DNA of 64,000 nucleotides, from positions 3,016,378-3,080,377 of the forward strand of contig VWZP01003839.1 of the NCBI GenBank assembly GCA_013396995.1, written 5' to 3'. The DNA comes from Dicaeum eximium (lineage: Eukaryota; Chordata; Aves; Passeriformes; Dicaeidae). A program made the translations under genes and the position numbers. This document shows, in pieces, positions 60,629-64,000 of the stretch. Under the pieces are notes generated by a model. It had not been told where the DNA came from. It saw only the letters and a list, made by a program, of their open reading frames with translations, and did no database searches. Numbering within the stretch: position 1 is the first letter of the stretch; every line of letters begins with the position of its first letter.

Positions 60629-63600
60629 CTTCAAGGAGAAAACCAAAAGGCTTAGAGGCAGGCCACAGACTTCTCCCTGATCCCCACTTCTCTTCCTGAA
60701 GAACAGTCCTGCGTTTGGTGTAAGAATTTATATTCTCTTACACCCAAATCCCAGCTGAAGCTATTATGTATATGGCAGCTCAAATAAAATAAATCTGGAA
60801 TTCTAGTTAAGTTTTATTTGGCCTTCTAAGACTTGTCTGATCTGTGTGCCTCCCACCATTTGAAATTCCATTAGTAACTATGTTTTGCCTTTACAAACTT
60901 TGACATTAAGTGTATTCACCATACATACACCTCTAGCACTGAAAACTCTACAGCTGAGTACTTCCAGCCAAACAAAATAATGAAGTGAAAAAGCACTTAC
61001 AAGAATAAATAAAGGCTCTGAACAACCATTTAGCATAGTTAGTTTGCTGCAACTTCAACCTTCTTGCTCGAATTACAAGCCAACACCTACACAATTAGAT
61101 CCTGAGTTGGAAATTCCTATATTATTTGTAAATGAGCTTACATACCTGGAATTCAAATATCCTTTTGGCACCACATACACAATTTGGGATATCTTTTTCT
61201 TCAGGCCTATTTTCTCCTGACACCCAGAGTGGACCTTCTCCTCCTCTGCAGTATCTAATAATCTGAAATACAGCAGAAGTTTAAGTTCTCATGATTATCC
61301 TTTCATCTAAGTATAAAACTGGTGTTTAATGACATAGTTAAGAAAACTCATATAAGCAACCTGTCTTATTTAGAATGCTGCATTTGCAAATTATATTTTG
61401 CCATGGCTATTACTTCAAAGAACTGACCTTTTTCTGCTCCATCTACAGCTTTGTCTGTGTGAACCATGCAAGTATACATATCACATTTTTTCAGTGGTCC
61501 AGAGATCATTTGCAGTGATTTGTATTTCCATAACCAAGGGACCCAGAAATACAAGGTTGTGTATGTTAGAGTCTTCAGACAGATAAAGAGCAGGTGGATA
61601 ATTAGCACACAGACTTGCACACAGTCAGGAATGCAATCCAGACCTTTCTGTCTGCAGTTCTGCATCTAAATACAAGCAGACTATCCTGATCTTCAAGAAG
61701 ATATATTCAGACATATCTTTTGTTTTTCTGTTACTAGCAAATCAGGATTATCAGCAAAAGGGCACTTGGAGAGATCAGTCAGTACAGAGATGGTCAGAAA
61801 GAGTGAGGCACATACTTAAAGGAGAAGGGAACAGACTCAAAGTCTCCTACTTTCTGAGTGTGTACCTTAACCCCTTAGCTACCAGGCAAAACATGGAGAG
61901 AATTTCTTCTTCACCACTTTGATGGATTTAGGCCTGTGTCTTCTCGTAATGAAACCTGGGACCATGGTTTTGTTTGATAATGTAGCCTGTTAGCCTTTTG
62001 CAGTAATAAAAAATAGTATGGGAGGAAGATTTCTGTTTTAAATAGTTGAAATTCTGAAGCCATCAGTAATTCCTTCAAACTTCAAAAAAGCCAAGCCACT
62101 CCCCAATGCAGCTGGTGACAGTGACCGAGCTCCTCTCTGCAGTTTTTGTTCTGCTGAGAAGGAAGGCCAACAGGGCTATGGGCTGGGGAACAATGCAGTG
62201 GTTTCCCATGTCCTTGGGTCAGAACCACACTGCAGGATGGTGGCTCCTTCCACACTGCGGGATTCATCACCCTCGTGCCACCTCATGCTGACCAGCGGCT
62301 GTTTAGGATGGAGGAGCAGGTGCTAAGCTCTTACTGCAGCATGAATTAAGTTCAGCACATAAGGAAGATGAGAGTGTGTGGGTTAGGGATGTGGAGGACG
62401 AGGAGGCATCTCCATTTCTAACTAGGTACAAGAGGCAGTGAAACACTGCAGGTGCAGCAGGATGCTGTGTCAGAACCACTACATTCAGAGGCTGTCCCAT
62501 CTTCTGACCTGCTCTGGTTCAGCAGCTACTTGTTTTTTAAACATTCGGAAGATCTTTTCTTCTTCAGTCTCATGTTTTGCCATTGCTTCCAATGTCTCTT
62601 CATCTAAGGACTGAAATGCTTCATCTAAGCAAGAAAGAAGAACAATAAAACTTACAGGCTGATACAAGACACTAAAAATTAAAAACAATATTAGCACATG
62701 TAAATTTATTTTGCTTCATAAGTAATTCCTGGCATAAATCTAAGAATTTTTTTCTTTTCATGGCATGTTAAGATTTGATCACACACAGGTCCATTTACTA
62801 GTTTTAGTTACATTTTAAACACAGATGTGAGTACTGGAATACTGGAAAGGGAAGGAGTTAATCTACCAAAGTTTATGGCTCCCAGCAGGTATTACTGAGA
62901 CTACAGAACCTTCAGGATAGGACATTTGAAAAAGGCCAGACTTCACCTTTTAGCACTGAAGAGTGTATCTGTTACACTCCAACAACCACATCAACTGGGG
63001 CAGTAAACACTCTTGAGACAGCTTTGGACCACAGCAAGGGACCACCAGGAACCCACCATCCTTCCCTGGCACCACCAAAACTCTACACCCTGGGTGTGTT
63101 CAAATCCAGTGTGGTCACAGCACACCCATCGTGAATTTAGGGGGAGCAGGGAGGAAGGAGCCTGCACTTCAACTGCTTAACTATTATTAATTATTCAAAG
63201 TCAGTTAAAATATCCTCAAGCCAGTTTTCTGCTAGCACAGAGAAGGAAATTTTCTTTTCAACAAATTAAGATACACTGAACTAAGTCAAGCCAAGACAAT
63301 CTAACAATCTCCTGATTTCAGCAGCATCCAGCAGCAAGTGCTCAGAGTCCTGTCCTTCTCACTTAAGTTGTTCCTTACCTATTTGGAAGCACACAGGGAC
63401 ACAGTGTAACCCCGAGCTATGTCCAGCAACAGCTGCTTCAACAGCTCCTGGAGTCAGAGCTTAGTAAGTCTCTCCCATAAAAGCAACTTGCATTGTGGGA
63501 CGTCTACAACAAACTAGCATCGCAAATAACTGCACATTTAGTCTTTTTTCACCATTAGTTTACAAGGAACACTTGAAAATCACAGTATCTGATATTTTAA

Positions 63601-63827
63601 AGATAGCAGGAATCACTGGGAAGAATTACAGGCAGCATTTTATTTCTGACCTGCAGTGCCTGCAGCTCCAAGTTCCTCTTGTTCTTTCACGTCCTTTGAT
63701 GTATCTTCAGCTCCTTGCTCATCATCAGTGCTGTCAGCAGGAAATTCTGGTTCCTCAGGTTCTATCAAAATTTCATATTCTGGAAAAAGGAATTCGTTAT
63801 GCTCTGGAATTGCATCTGCCGAGTCAT
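60464..63827 (-). CDS. PDCD2: Programmed cell death protein 2, C-terminal four exons (5' part outside window)
   Basis: Visible coding exons are 63827-63651, 62624-62509, 61262-61146 and 60628-60464, joined in consistent phase to about 190 aa ending in TGA. The piece starts just after where the MYND zinc finger would end in the human protein. It opens with an acidic linker (PEHNEFLFPEYEILIEPEE). The PDCD2_C domain follows: LDEETLEAMAKHE, EEKIFRMFKKQ, IIRYCRGGEGPLWVSGEN, the CxCGAKRIFEFQ motif, MPQLLNHL, SIDWGTLVVYTCADSC and EEFIWKQD. The N-terminal half is beyond 64,000. From recall, PDCD2 binds ribosomal protein uS5 during 40S assembly and is essential for cell proliferation. The C-terminal tail (YSMGCTL) differs from mammals. 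No break is seen in the visible part. Confidence 0.95.
60629..61145 (-). other. PDCD2: PDCD2 intron before last exon
   Basis: A 517-bp intron with a GTATGT donor. Nothing else is seen. Confidence 0.85.
61146..61262 (-). CDS. PDCD2: PDCD2 penultimate visible exon
   Basis: Encodes 39 residues, IIRYCRGGEGPLWVSGEN to CGAKRIFEFQ, in phase 0 at both ends. Confidence 0.95.
61263..62508 (-). other. PDCD2: PDCD2 intron
   Basis: A 1,246-bp intron with the donor GTCAGA (C at +3) and the acceptor TGTATTTCAG. Confidence 0.85.
62509..62624 (-). CDS. PDCD2: PDCD2 exon (acidic/charged helical segment)
   Basis: Encodes EAFQSLDEETLEAMAKHETE followed by EEKIFRMFKKQ and EPEQ. It starts with the last two bases of an Asp codon and ends in phase 0. 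Confidence 0.94.
62625..63650 (-). other. PDCD2: PDCD2 intron
   Basis: A 1,026-bp intron with the donor GTCAGA and the acceptor TTTCTTGCTTAG. Confidence 0.85.
63651..63827 (-). CDS. PDCD2: PDCD2 first visible exon (acidic linker)
   Basis: Encodes about 58 residues rich in Asp and Glu, including IPEHNEFLFPEYEILIEPEE. It lies between the upstream MYND finger and the C-terminal domain. The acceptor is TGTTTTCTAG. Confidence 0.92.
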
Positions 63828-64000
63828 CTAGAAAACAGAAGACAGATAGCACTTCACAACATCTTCTCGTATTTCACGTCCTTCTCCCCAAAAGCTACAC
63901 AGCAAACAGCGTAGTAGAAACATTGCATGAGCAAGAAAGATTTACATTACCGCTAGACCTGACCTGATAAGAAACAGTGTTACGTTAAGGACAGTGCAAA
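63828..64000 (-). other. PDCD2: PDCD2 intron, continues beyond window
   Basis: No further coding exon is seen up to the edge. The remaining 5' exons must lie beyond 64,000. Confidence 0.7.

Overview
The window reads as nuclear DNA from a bird. It carries spliced vertebrate housekeeping genes and several CR1-type LINE copies with the characteristic ATTCTGTG-like 3' end. Its TBP also has the short glutamine run that I recall as typical of birds. The species cannot be fixed from the sequence alone.

The right third (about 40.8-64.0 kb) holds three genes in the order and orientation known from other amniotes: PSMB1 (minus), TBP (plus) and PDCD2 (minus, 5' end outside the window). All coding exons of PSMB1 (6 exons, 239 aa) and TBP (7 coding exons, 300 aa) can be joined in frame with GT-AG splice sites. 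The last four coding exons of PDCD2 (about 190 aa) are visible. PSMB1 is the 20S proteasome beta-6 subunit. TBP is the TATA-binding protein, used by all three nuclear RNA polymerases. PDCD2 is a conserved factor I recall as linked to ribosomal protein uS5 and 40S assembly. PSMB1 and TBP are head to head and TBP and PDCD2 are tail to tail. The PSMB1-TBP spacer of about 2 kb contains two separate CpG islands, one at each gene start, with two CR1 fragments between them. A third CR1 sits in PSMB1 intron 1.

The left two thirds (1 to about 40.7 kb) show no gene I can support. Human synteny, from memory, puts a long gene-poor interval between FAM120B and PSMB1, which would fit. The interval contains a decayed ORF from a multi-copy, transposon-like protein family (about 2.35-2.89 kb, minus strand), a 172-bp element with hAT-like inverted ends (28.1 kb) and two CpG-rich islands without an obvious gene (26.5-27.1 and 30.9-31.25 kb). 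It also has a 103-nt homopurine tract (11.46 kb), a near-perfect AT-rich hairpin (16.98 kb) and several short tandem duplications and simple repeats.

No CRISPR, operon, phage or bacterial feature is present. The observations most worth following up are the relic ORF, the CR1-split PSMB1/TBP promoter and the two orphan CpG islands.
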